Below are positions 47,090-57,900 of a stretch of DNA of 64,000 nt, piece by piece (position 1 is the stretch's first letter; every line of letters starts with the position of its first letter). The notes below the pieces were generated by a model that saw only the letters and a list, made by a program, of their open reading frames with translations, ran no database searches and was not told the DNA's origin. Location of the stretch: positions 5,521,501 to 5,585,500 of the forward strand of contig OU696588.1 of assembly GCA_916048095.2 (NCBI GenBank), read 5' to 3'. A program made the translations under genes and the position numbers. The stretch comes from Sacculina carcini (taxonomy: Eukaryota > Arthropoda > Thecostraca > Sacculinidae).

Positions 47090-48685
47090 AGGCGCGCGGG
47101 AAGCACCGCTACTGGTTGCGCTCCCGAGCAACCGGTTCGCTCGGCGGAGAGGCCAAGCCAGAGAGGGGAGCACGAAATAGAAGATAAGGAGAGGAACGTG
47201 AGGACCCCGTGCTGTGATCAATGATCAGATCTTCCCTTTGCGCTTACATCACTTTCGCTCTAGTACTCCTCCTCCTCCCTGGTGGTCTTCCGACCTATCC
47301 AGCTTGCGTTCAGAATGCAGAGCCCGTGAGCGTTCTTGGCGGCGCTTTCACTCTTCTTCATCATGGTTCCTTTTCTGTAATGCCCGCCAATATTTTTTCT
47401 CCATGGTTGCTTTGTCAAAATCTAATTTCTATCGTTCACAGTTACTCCAACTCCGATCATCCCGCTCACGATGGCTGACTCTGAAAACTATCTCTGGTCG
47501 CTCCTCCAAGTCACCTTGCTCCATATCTGCCAGTGAATTTGCATCATTTTTCTCTTCTAAAATCGCATCCTTGCAATCCAAATTACACACATGTACTTTT
47601 TCCCTCCAATTTCCTCCTTGCCTCAATACTGTTTACTCTTCTTCCTCGATTGATCCCTCTACCATAACACGTTTTCTTACCAAACTTCAAAGGTCTAAAT
47701 GTCCCACTGGACCCATACACTTTTCTGCTCTCTCTCTGATGCTATTATACTCCTTACTCCACTTTTCACACATATGGTGAACTCTTCTTTCCTTCACGGT
47801 TCATTCTTAGCTTCCAAACATGCCACTATACTGCCCATTCTCAAAACATCAAATCTTGATCCCACTCTCCCATGCAACTATCGTCCAAGTTATATTCTAT
47901 CTCTGTCCTCCAAGCTTCTAGAATCTGCCATGTTCAATTACGGCCTATCATCTTGCCTGTTGTCGACCCTTGCCAATCTGGTTTTGTATCTCAGCACTCT
48001 ACCGAAACACTTCTTCTTTCCCTCGCCAAAGACCTATTCTCTAATTTTTCATTTGGAAATTCCGTGCTTCTGATTTCCTTAGATTTTTCTGCTGCTGCCT
48101 TCGATCTAGTCGACCAAGAAATCTTATGTTGTGATCTTGCTCATCTAGGCCTCACATCCACTGCACATTCTCTCCTTACCTCTTATCTAAGCGATCGTTC
48201 CTATGCTGTTCGCAGTAATGCAGCTTTATCGTACGACTTCCCCCTCACTTCTGGGTTTCCACAAGGCTCACTTCTCGGTCCTTTACTTTTCAACTTATCC
48301 GTATCATCCCTTTGTCCTATTCTACGTAGCTATGCAGTTTTATTTCAAGTATACGCGGACGACATCCAAATTTATTCTCCTCTTTCTCCTCATTCTTCAA
48401 ATTTGGTTTCTATGCTGCTCACCTATATTTCCTCTTGGGCTGCTTCACGTAAATGTGTTCTCAACCCTGACAAAACAAAATATCTAGTCTTTCATCCTCC
48501 TCGAATTTCGCCCCACTCTAAAAACCTTCCGATAGCAAATCAAATACGCAATTTGGGTGTCTTGTTCGATCCTAACCTTTCTTTCTCGATTCATTTTTCT
48601 CAGCTTACCCGCTCGTGCCGCTTTTTACTCCACCAATTTTACCCTATTCGTTCGTCGATTGATGTCTCATCCGCTAGTCATCTTG
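47090..48685 (+). pseudogene. LINE fragment (reverse transcriptase), frameshifted
   Basis: Plus-strand frames at 47214-47780, 47699-48073 and 47872-48685 together cover part of a LINE ORF2. A linker region comes first. Then CNYRPSYILSLSSKLLE, FSAAAFDLVDQEIL (motif A, with an inserted Ala), SGFPQGSLLGP (motif B) and VYADDIQIYSPLS (motif C). Pieces overlap in different frames, so the copy is dead. It is the same family as 24.3-26.3 kb. The reading frame is cut at a TTAA (48686-48689) by the next element. Confidence 0.82.
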
Positions 48686-48689
48686 TTAA

Positions 48690-48950
48690 CCCATTAAGAC
48701 CTGGCGTCCAGAAAAATGGACGCCAGAAAAACCGCCATAGTGATTTTGGAGAGACCATTAACATCAGCCTGTCTGCCATAAAATGGGCAGCGCAGCAAAC
48801 ATATTTATTACGTGTTGTGAACCGGTACACTGCAGAGTTGCACCATGGCCGTTGCACGGCGTCGCTCCGGTTCAGTCATATTGCCCTAATTTTTTTACTA
48901 CCAGTTTTATTTACATACAACTGCTTAAACACGTACATGAGTGTTGTAAC
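48690..48950. mobile_element. piggyBac-like terminus, left part
   Basis: Directly after TTAA the sequence starts CCCATTAAGACCTGG, followed by a subterminal hairpin GGCGTCCA-GAAAAA-TGGACGCC (48703-48724). An inverted counterpart, GTCCATTTTTCTGGACGC, lies at 62548-62565, beyond the E2 insertion. TTAA followed by CCC and a subterminal palindrome fits piggyBac, but the outer right end is degraded and no transposase is seen. Confidence 0.5.
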
Positions 48951-49269
48951 TGTGGTTGAATATATTGAAGTAAAGGTGAACACAAATGCACAATGTAAGC
49001 AAGCACTCCACTGAGCCAGCAACATAAAACACTACGTAGTTAAAATACAATATACGTATCACAACGATATCTCCACCGCACTCCCACACACTTCTCTCCT
49101 CACGCCGAGATTCACACCGCACTGTCTCCCATCAACACGACAACACGATCAACAAACTCATCGCTGCCACCTGATACCTCGTCAGCACCTTGCAACGAGT
49201 GCATTGTGAAAACATACACCCGCACACAAACATACATACACAAAGCGGAACACTACGCCAGCAAATGCA

Positions 49270-49305
<36 letters not shown>

Positions 49306-49374
49306 CACACACACATGCACATAACGAAAACCTTCACCTACAACAATATGACAAGATAATATATCAAAACCACA
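48951..49374 (-). repeat. E2 3' LTR
   Basis: 424 bp; in plus orientation TGTGGTTGAA to AAAACCACA, with a CA microsatellite inside (about 49269-49320). On the minus strand it is preceded by the purine-rich GATCAAGGGGGA. Confidence 0.9.
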
Positions 49375-49392
49375 TCCCCCTTGATCTCAAGA

Positions 49393-52287
49393 TCACTCGG
49401 ACACGTAATCATTCATCCAGACCGGAGGTAGTCTCTCTCGTACACTTCGTCTAGGACTTTGCCTGATGGGCGGTTCCGAAGTTGGTGTTTCGGTGACCTC
49501 AGAGTGATCACCGTTCTCTCCGTCAGCCGGAATGACCACGGGTCTCAAGTCCAATATGTGACGAGGTACACCATCCACCGACATATTATTTGACGAGTTC
49601 ACCCCCGTTACAGTACCACGGGTCCACTGCGAAGTACACCTCCGATCTGGTGGTTTTACCCACACTTCCTCACCGATGTGAACAGCACATTATTCCGAAT
49701 CATTATCGACAGTGCATTCTACAAATGTATTTCGCCACTCATACTTGTGTGCATTGCGATGAGGCACTGACGATTCCTCCACACCAACCCTCGGAGACAT
49801 GTTATACCAGTATACCGCCGTAGTCGGTGGTATGTTACATCTTTCGGCGAGCGCTTTTATCGTCCGATGGTGGCGTTCAACAATGCCATTGCCGGTAGGG
49901 CGGTAGGCTGCGCGGTAAAACGGCCGAATCTTCCAATTGTCCAGCAGCTCCTGCATTTCTCTGGAACTTAACGCTCTCCCGTTGTCCATTAACAGCTCAC
50001 GAGGTGATCCTCTCTCTCGGAAAACTTCATCCAGATGCTTACATACCTGCTCCGCTGTCTCAGACCGAAGCTCACGCCACACCGCAAATCTACCTGGTCC
50101 GCAATCGACAATCGACAAGTACTGATGGTGTTCATAGTGGGTCACATCCACGGCCAGTCTGCACCACGCGTCGTTCACACTAAGATGTCCTGCAGCATGG
50201 CGTGAAGGAGCGGGATCAATGGATTGGCACCGCTCACAGGCTCTCACCACTCGCCGCACAGCGTCGCGTGACACACTAGGGTCCGCTTGTCGGGCTAAAA
50301 AAAGAGTCCTGTCTACACGCATGTGATGCATGCCATGCATCTGCCGAATTTCTTCTGCAGTCATTGCACATATATGACTGTCTTCTTTGTCATGTTCACA
50401 GCCGCTTTTGACGGCATTTCCAGCTTTGACTAACCATCCCTTTTTCACGCGAGTCAGTTCATCAGTTTTATTTTGCGTGGTCGGAACACTCGTGACGGAT
50501 ATTTTCAAACCAAGTTCTGCAATGAGATCGCTCAAAATTCCCAATCTTCTCTTGATCAAGACTTCCGCTGCACCCTTTGTTTTCACTCTTCTTTCCCTGT
50601 CGATCACTGTGCTTACCCAGCCGGCTACTGTTGCAGAGTCTGTGCGAATATCAATATCCTTCAATTGCCATTTCACCGCCATGTTCACACCTTTCAGTAC
50701 TGCATCAAGTTCCGCGACATTGATATGATGTACATCATCAATTTTCCTTTGCCAAGCAGCATTTTCAACGATGTGGCCCTCAATCTCCACTGCTGCACCC
50801 ATTGCAATGCTGCTCGCATCGCACCACACGACACCTTTGTCAGTGACAGAAACATGCCATTTTCCACCAACCGGATCATCAGATCTCACTCTTTTGACCA
50901 TATCAACCACCATCTGCATAACGAAATCGCTAACTGCACTGTCCCATTGTATTCCATCGGTATGACGTTTTATGTAGCTACTGGCAATCCTTAGCCACCT
51001 AGCAACTGGGTAATGCCCGATCATTTTTCCACACAACGAGAATATATCACGCTTCGTCATGTTGTCTGAGACTGATGGAACTGCATTGCCCCTGCGAAAC
51101 ACAACACGACCACGATTTTCTTTACTCAATCTGAGACCCAACACAGCACTTCCCTCTATAGACTCCGGATCTTTCGCTTGCAGGCCATATTTGTTTAAAT
51201 GGTCGACGACTTCCCTGCCGGACACAGCCGATTCGCATACGATAATGTCATCGATGTATGAATCCGTGCTCTTGTTGATGATTTCCGACTGACTCAGAAC
51301 GGTGCGCACTATTCGAGTCATAATTCTCGGTGCGGAGCACAGTCCAAAACCCAATCTAGTCAAGCAGAAGACATTGCCATTATATTTCACCAGCTGGTAC
51401 TTCCATAAATTCGGGGCGATATGCACCTGCAAATACGCGGACTTCAAATCAACGATTGAAGCTGGTCCAACGATGCGCCTCCACTTCCTCAGCTTCTCTC
51501 CGCACACATCTAAAAACTCGTCCCCCGTGTGGCTACTGACAAATGCATTTAACTCTCGAAAGTCCAGCACTGGTCGCACTTCGTTTTTAGTGGGCTGTAC
51601 CGCTGCCATGAGTGGCAGTACGCCTGTGCAGTCTGAACCAGTCCATGGAATGAGAATTCCTTCCTTAATCCACCGCTTCACCTCGGTGTCAAATTCACCA
51701 CGGATATCTTCAGCCACTGTCTTGTTGTAACAACCCACTGTTTTTGACAAGAATGGTTCACCTGCTTTCACCACCCATTCCACTTCCCATTTGTCACCAT
51801 CGAACACGGCGGTGAAGTCCGGATCAGTGATCTCCAGTCTCCGTTTAGCACAGCATTGCACTTCATCACTTTTGGAAACCGCAGCGCTTGCAACATTGTC
51901 ATTTGAGCCAAATTTGACTTGAGAGCCACACACAAAAACACCACCAATCTTCTCGATTACCTCCATCCCAATCACAAGGTCGACATCATTCAAAATATTA
52001 TCAACGACCATAGCACACACTCTTAGACACTTTCCAGATATCTCGATATCAATCACAGCCGTGCCACGACACTCTATCCTTCGTCCGCCAAAAGCCGTTA
52101 AATAACTACTGCCTGCGATGCAATTAACAAGGTGTGACCGAACAATAGCCCCAGAACAACAAGTATCGACTAGTGCGTGAATCGTCTCACTTGAGAGTTT
52201 TGCCTCGACGATTGGCAGTTGGTTGGGCGCCTTCACTGATTGCTTGGAGTAGCGGCTGGCGCACCAGTTACTCCTGAACCGTTTCCC
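49393..52287 (-). pseudogene. pol: E2 Pol, with premature stop and altered protease motif
   Basis: The frame runs from the slippery site at 52287 to a TAA at 49692-49690 (after DNDSE), then continues in the same frame through VWVKPPDRRC to the natural end at 49393. E1 reads through this position, so the TAA is a nonsense mutation removing about the last 100 residues. Protease reads ALVDTCCSGA, that is DTC instead of DTG. RT has VRPVLDFREL, IVDLKSAYLQ and SYIDDIIV. RNase H has WCDASSIAMGA. Integrase has MHGMHHM to CERCQSID and VDVTHY, LMDNGRAL, GNGIVERHH. Most catalytic residues remain. Confidence 0.88.
52246..52287 (-). promoter_or_regulatory. E2 -1 frameshift signal
   Basis: On the minus strand GGGAAAC (52287-52281) lies in the Gag frame as CAG GGA AAC. 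A 6-nt spacer GGTTCA follows, then a hairpin (52274-52246) with GGAGTA pairing TACTCC and inside it CTGG pairing CCAG. Pol is the -1 frame. Confidence 0.8.
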
Positions 52288-52628
52288 TGACGGAACTGTC
52301 GCGAAATGTGTCCCTTTTTCCCGAAATTGTAGCATGTAATTGCTGATCTTTTTGGACACATTCGAGCCATATGAGGTCCATCACACAAGAAACAACTGCC
52401 TCTGAACTACTGAATTTGCTGAGTGTCGACTGGTCTTGCATTTGATTTGCATACGCTCTGTGGTGCAGCCGCAGCAGCAGCCGCGACTTGTCCATCATTA
52501 CGTGTGAGCACACGCGCGTGGTTAATCAGCGCAGACATTTCCATTGAGAAAGCATCCTGCATTCTTTGCAGGTTCGCTCTGACATGACTGGGAAACCCAT
52601 TCACAAACCTCAATCTACAGATGTTCTC
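52281..52628 (-). pseudogene. gag: E2 Gag, C-terminal part, with in-frame TAG
   Basis: From 52628 the frame encodes ENICRLRFVNG to MSALINHARV and an Ala run, then a TAG at about 52409-52407 (after TQQIQ). It goes on in the same frame through a zinc knuckle CFLCDGPHMARMC and a second knuckle CYNFGKKGHISRQF, in which two Cys are Phe. The stop therefore cuts Gag before its zinc fingers. It could be nonsense decay or, less likely, read-through. Upstream it abuts the E3 LTR. Confidence 0.8.
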
Positions 52629-53723
52629 TGTAGTCTTGATTTCTTCTGATAGCACCCGTTTGTGGTCACGGTGGTGCTTCTTCTCGCGATTCTTGTGATA
52701 GTCTAGATTTGTTTTCCCAATAGCTCGTGTTAATAACTCTCCCCCACGGAGGTCTGCCGGTCCAGCTTGTTGAACAAACGTAAACACTGTATTTGTCAAC
52801 AGCAGCAGCGTAGCGATGCGATATCAAACAACACACGGACGATAGTGGTCAAACAGCCCAAACACAAAGCACGATCGACCAAGCCACAAGGCTCAACACG
52901 AGTAAACGAATAGACAATAGACCAGACCAAAAACTCTCGAGGACCAAGGTCCAAAAGGACTCCGTAAGACCTAACCCGAAAAAGACCTAGAGAATCGCCT
53001 ACCCGTCTCTTTTATGCGACGCGCGACGGTCAACTGAGGCAGAGCTGGTGCAAGCGCGTACCTATGCTCCTCGCCGGCTGGTTGGTGTTAGTTTCCTCGT
53101 AAATCTCTGACTAATCTTCCCCGGGTGGACAAATTTGGATTCCCTGCTATTGTTTTTGTCGGTTAACCTACTCATCGAGCGGGTAATAAAATTCTCATAA
53201 AGTGGTGTGATTTCTCTGGACGCTCTGGTCAACACGTGTTAAGCGGGAGACAAGTCTGGGGTTGACACATTTATGTGAGATGAATTTATGGCCCCTGCAT
53301 TCCTTCACGCGCGCTAGCTGCTTGCAGTAGCTCGTCGCTGTCCGCCACGCGCTCATATTACATGCTGACTAAGCATAGGCGTGCGGGGTTGCCACGCTTG
53401 TTGGGATACACACAGATACGCTTAACAGGCGATTATATAATTAGCTTTTACACACAGAATTAAAGCAGAATAAATGAAGCGAGAAACATCTCTGCTACAG
53501 CACAGCGCAAGGTCTACATCAAATTATGTGGGAATCCACATAATTTGACCACTAGATGGTCACGGCCATAAAACGAATTATCAAAGCAAGCTTATACACG
53601 GCGAGCTGAATACATGACGAAATACAATTTATAAATTAATAAGATTGTCGTTTGGCACTAATGAATTTGTTTGAGTTCTGTCCACCGCCGACTGTTCTCT
53701 CGACTGATCCATAGATCGATTGT
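52629..53723 (-). repeat. E3 3' LTR (repeat block)
   Basis: 1095-bp block identical, as far as I can read, to 60428-61522. It includes TCGAGGACCAAGGTCC and a short palindrome ATTATGTGGGAATCCACAT (53524-53542). The minus-strand end is GACTACA, abutting E2 gag. Confidence 0.85.
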
Positions 53724-53997
53724 GAAGAAACGTCACTTGGTCGTTGTTGAGCGCCAGCAGGTCCCAGTGGTAGGCTGTTGTTCTCTGTTGTAGATGCCCG
53801 GGCGCCTCTTGTACGTGTCCGTGTAGAAGCAGTACGCCGATTGGCAATTCACACAGAGTTTCCCATGATGGAGTGATGGGGGTCTTCCACTTGACAAGTA
53901 CCTCGGCCACTCCATGCCGGAGGCGATAGCCTTCAATGCTCTCCACTCCCCAGTTGTGATGTGGTACAGAAGTGATGATCACGCTCGGTATGACCAT
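53629..53997 (-). CDS. E3 third ORF with a chromodomain
   Basis: 122 residues from an ATG at 53997. Residues about 17-51 (GVESIEGYRLRHGVAE, then VLVKWKTPITPSWETLCEL) match the chromodomain pattern, with the aromatic/hydrophobic V-E-x-I start, LVKWK and WE. Chromodomains bind methylated histone tails and, in chromoviruses, steer integration; there they are fused to the integrase C-terminus. Here the ORF is separate, about 0.9 kb downstream of pol, and its last 31 codons lie inside the repeat block taken as the LTR. It could be a spliced accessory exon, an independent gene, or a displaced Pol tail. Confidence 0.65.
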   Translation of the reverse strand: MVIPSVIITSVPHHNWGVESIEGYRLRHGVAEVLVKWKTPITPSWETLCELPIGVLLLHGHVQEAPGHLQQRTTAYHWDLLALNNDQVTFLHNRSMDQSREQSAVDRTQTNSLVPNDNLINL

Positions 53998-54915
53998 TCT
54001 TCACTATGCCGTCGAACTCGGTGCGGCGCGAGGGTTCAGCGGAAAACTCGAATTGAATACTTAAAGCTTTGATACACACGCTTATAAAGGTGGCGTAAAA
54101 ACAATAGCTATTGTTAAATGATACAGCTCATGGTGTCTGTATGCAATCTGACATACAGCTATATCTAAACATTAGCGGAAGCATGCGATAAGCTGTCGTC
54201 CAAGCGCAAGCGGAAGCTACACAATAAGATATCGGCTTGCAAACCGACGATTCCTCGTACATCTGATAGGACTCAGATAGCGACAGCACACTTGACAGAT
54301 GCAATTAACACGAATCAACCAAGCAAGCGGGGTTATATATAGCGAAATAAAAGTACAACACGTAATAGCTTGACACAAAATATAAAACACGCGTGTGGAT
54401 AATGAATGCGAACGTTCGGACTGAATCACACATGCACACCCACGGTGGAGATATCTAGTTCAAGTTTACACGTCGGGTTCATTGTTGATGGCGAGGTCGC
54501 TGTTCGAGACCAGAGGCGGTACTGGTGGTAGCGCTTCTCGTAGCACGGCGAGTCTTGCAGTTCCAGTGTCGGTGGCAGGTGTGAAAGGGCGATGTACAGG
54601 TGAGATGGCAGTGTACAGTTCCAATATGAAAATGATGAATATACGTGACCGTGGTAAATGGAAATGGGTGAAGGATCCGACGGGATTACTGAAGAGATGA
54701 GTAGGAACAGAAAACAGAGCCATTTGCATAACCTACGCATAACAAATAATGGGTTTGCCCATATGGACAAAACCAACATGGAAGCCATATATCCGGAACA
54801 TGCGTTAACACGAGCGAAAAACACTGCAAGGGACACTTTAGCACCTTGCAGCAAGCAATTAGACTGTTCATCGTACACAAATGAGCTCAATGTAATTCGT
54901 GGGTCATATTATCTT
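53998..54915. other. E3 region between Pol and the chromodomain ORF
   Basis: Minus-strand frames here (54890-54426, 154 codons, and others) show no known domain. Cys and Leu-rich stretches are present, but I cannot argue for an envelope-like protein. No gene is called. Confidence 0.4.
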
Positions 54916-57900
54916 TTACATGCTCATTAACGATTGCCAAATTTCCGCATGCTTCTCTAGGAACATCTTTGCGATTTCGACTTTTCCTCCTCCCATGGAG
55001 ATGCTCACATTTTCGCTGTGTACACTCTGCTTTGGGCTATACATGCACTTTGGCTCGCTCGTCTTCGTGTCAACCTGCAAACTCATCTTTGCTCGAGCCT
55101 CACTAAGCTCATCTTTGCTCACGAAGTTAGCCTCGTATCGCCCACGTTTATTTTCTACTTGTTCCTCGATGTCCTCACTTCTCAGACGCTTGGGTTCTGT
55201 CCTTGACACCTTGACACCCGTTTCCTCGTCCTCAATCTTTCTTTTATGTGGTTTTATCTGGGCCTCATCGGTTTGTGCTAACACTTTTCTCTCGGCGAGG
55301 GGCATCTCATCAAAGGTTCTTCGCATCTGGAGCCTTGAGGCGAGAGGGACATCGTCTATGTCATCCTCATCACTCGCGTCATCTGATGTTGCATCTAGTT
55401 GCTCTGGTGTATCTCTTTGTTCTCGGGTTTCCAGTTGCACTCGACCGGGCCTGACCGGATGTTTCTTCTGGTAGTACTTGTGATGAATATGCTGCTTGTC
55501 TTCTCGAGTGGGCTGCCACACTTCATCTGTGTCTCTCAACCTCAGGTTTTCCACATGCACCGTGTGTGTCGCACCATTTATTTGATTTCTTATCATGCAT
55601 GTAACCGGACTCAGGAATGATACTACACGGAAGTTGGGATCCCAAGGTGACGACAGTTTTTCTCTATGTCCCGCTGGATAACTGTAGTACACGGGATCTC
55701 CTGCTTTGAGTACGACTGGTGTCGTTTTCTTGTCATATAGCTCCCGATTCTTTTCGTGCGAGAGAGCCAAATGATGTCGCACGTGGTGAAAAGTATGTTG
55801 TACATTCTCCATCATCGTTGTAACATAGTCATCTCCGTAGTATTTTTGTGTCGGATTTAATATTGTCTCCATCGGTAATATCGGTTCTCGGCCGTAAAGT
55901 ATGAAGAACGGTGACAGCTGGGTTGTTCCACTCTCGGCTGTCCTGTATGCGGCTAATAACGACGGAATTTTTGTGTCCCAATTCAAATGTAGTGTACCGG
56001 TTGTTTTTGCCAAAAAGTCGTTTTGCACCCTATGGAAGCGTTCTACTTTTGCGTTTGATTGCGGGTGATAGGTCGACGTCTTTATATGTTTGATATTCCA
56101 AAATGTTTCGATTTTCTCTACAATTTCGTTGCAAAATTCCAACCCGTTATCGGAAACAATTACTCGCGGACAACTGTGCCTTGGCAAAATGTGTCCCATT
56201 AACACTTTTGCGACACTTTCAGCCGATTTGTTCGGCACTGGGAAGGATTCGGGATATCCAGAGAAATGGTCGACGATGTTTATGATAAATCGATTGCCTG
56301 AATATGAAACAGGAAAAGGACCGCTGGTGTCTATGGAGATGATTTCGAAAGGATGATGCGGAATTTGCATATCATGCAATGGTGGCTTCTGCTTTTTCAG
56401 CTTTCTCATGTTGCATGGTGTACACGTTTTACAATAATCGATCACATCTCGGTACAAGCCTGGCCAGTAGAACCTCGTCCGTATTTTTGCGTAGGTTTTA
56501 TCAATTCCGAAATGTCCCCCGAAAAATCCATTGTGAAATTCTTTTATTATCGATGGTCTCAGTGTTTTCGGGACGCACACTTGCAGTCCTGGGAAACGGT
56601 TGCAGTGATCTGGGTTTGAAACATGGAAAAGCGTATTATCAATCATCGTATAGCGCCTACCGACATCTGGCTTGTCATCTTCGGTTTCGAGTGCGGATAT
56701 AATGCTCGCCAACGAATCATCTTCTTTCTGTAAAGTACAAATGTTCTTGTTTCTCGACAGGAAGTCACCAAACTTGTGATGAAAATCGGTGTCATTCTCG
56801 GCATCAGGGCAGGGATCGATCTCATATCGCAGCTTAGCTCCTGGTCGTCTATCTGAGTTGATGACATCAACGTCACATTCCTGCTCGGATTTGAGTCGCG
56901 ATAGAGCGTCGGCTACGACGTTCTTAGCACCTGAGATATACTCAACATCACATCCATATTCATCTAACAATATCGCCCATCTCTGTACTCGCGGGTTTTT
57001 CATTTCGGATGCAAACAGGTACCTTAACGGCTTATGATCGCAGTACACAGTGAACTTCGATCCATACAGGTAATGTCTGAACTTTTGGCAGGCGAAAACG
57101 ATAGCAAAACCTTCGCGCTCAATTGTTGGCCATCGTCTCTGCGTCTCGCTCAACTGGTGAGAGAGGAATTGTATGACACGTTCGCCATCGTCGTGAACCT
57201 GTGTCAGCGTTGCTCCGATAGAGTCTTGGCTTGCATCTGTGTATATCTTGTACGGCTTGCTCGTGTCTGGATAGGCTAGTATTGGAACTTGCGTTAAGCA
57301 CTTTCGCAGCTCGTCAAATGCTTCTTGACACTCTTGAGTCCAATGGAATTTCGCGTGTTTTCTGGTCAGTGCGATCATGGGTTTGGCAATTTTCGCATAG
57401 TTGTCAACGAAACGACGGTAATATCCTGTGAGTCCGATGAAAGATCTTATTTCGCGTACGTTCGTTGGAGGAACCAATTTTTGTATTGCTGAAATTTTCC
57501 TTGGGTCTGGCTTTATTCCCTCGGGAGATACGAGATGACCTAAATAATTTATTTCCGGTTTGAGAAATTCGCATTTGGACATTTTTAGTTTGAGATTGGC
57601 TTCGCGTAAACGGTCAAAAACGATGGAAATGTGCCGAATGTGTTCTTCGAAGGTTGGCGAGTATACAATGAGATCGTCCATGTAAGTAGTACAAAACTTG
57701 AACTGAATTCCTTGCAGCACAGTATTCATTAGCTCCGAAAATATAGCAGGTGCACATGCTAATCCGAACGGCATGTACAGAAAATCGAAACTACCCAAAT
57801 AACATGTAAACGTCGTTTTTTCTACTGAATCTGGATGCATTGGAATCTGCCAAAAGCCTGATTTTAGGTCTAGTGATGAAAAATATTTGGCATTTCCAAG

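Noticed and set aside
54426..54890. Possible envelope-like ORF in E3 (154 codons, minus)
   Set aside because: No signal peptide, cleavage site, or membrane anchor pattern I could defend; overlapping frames are equally open.
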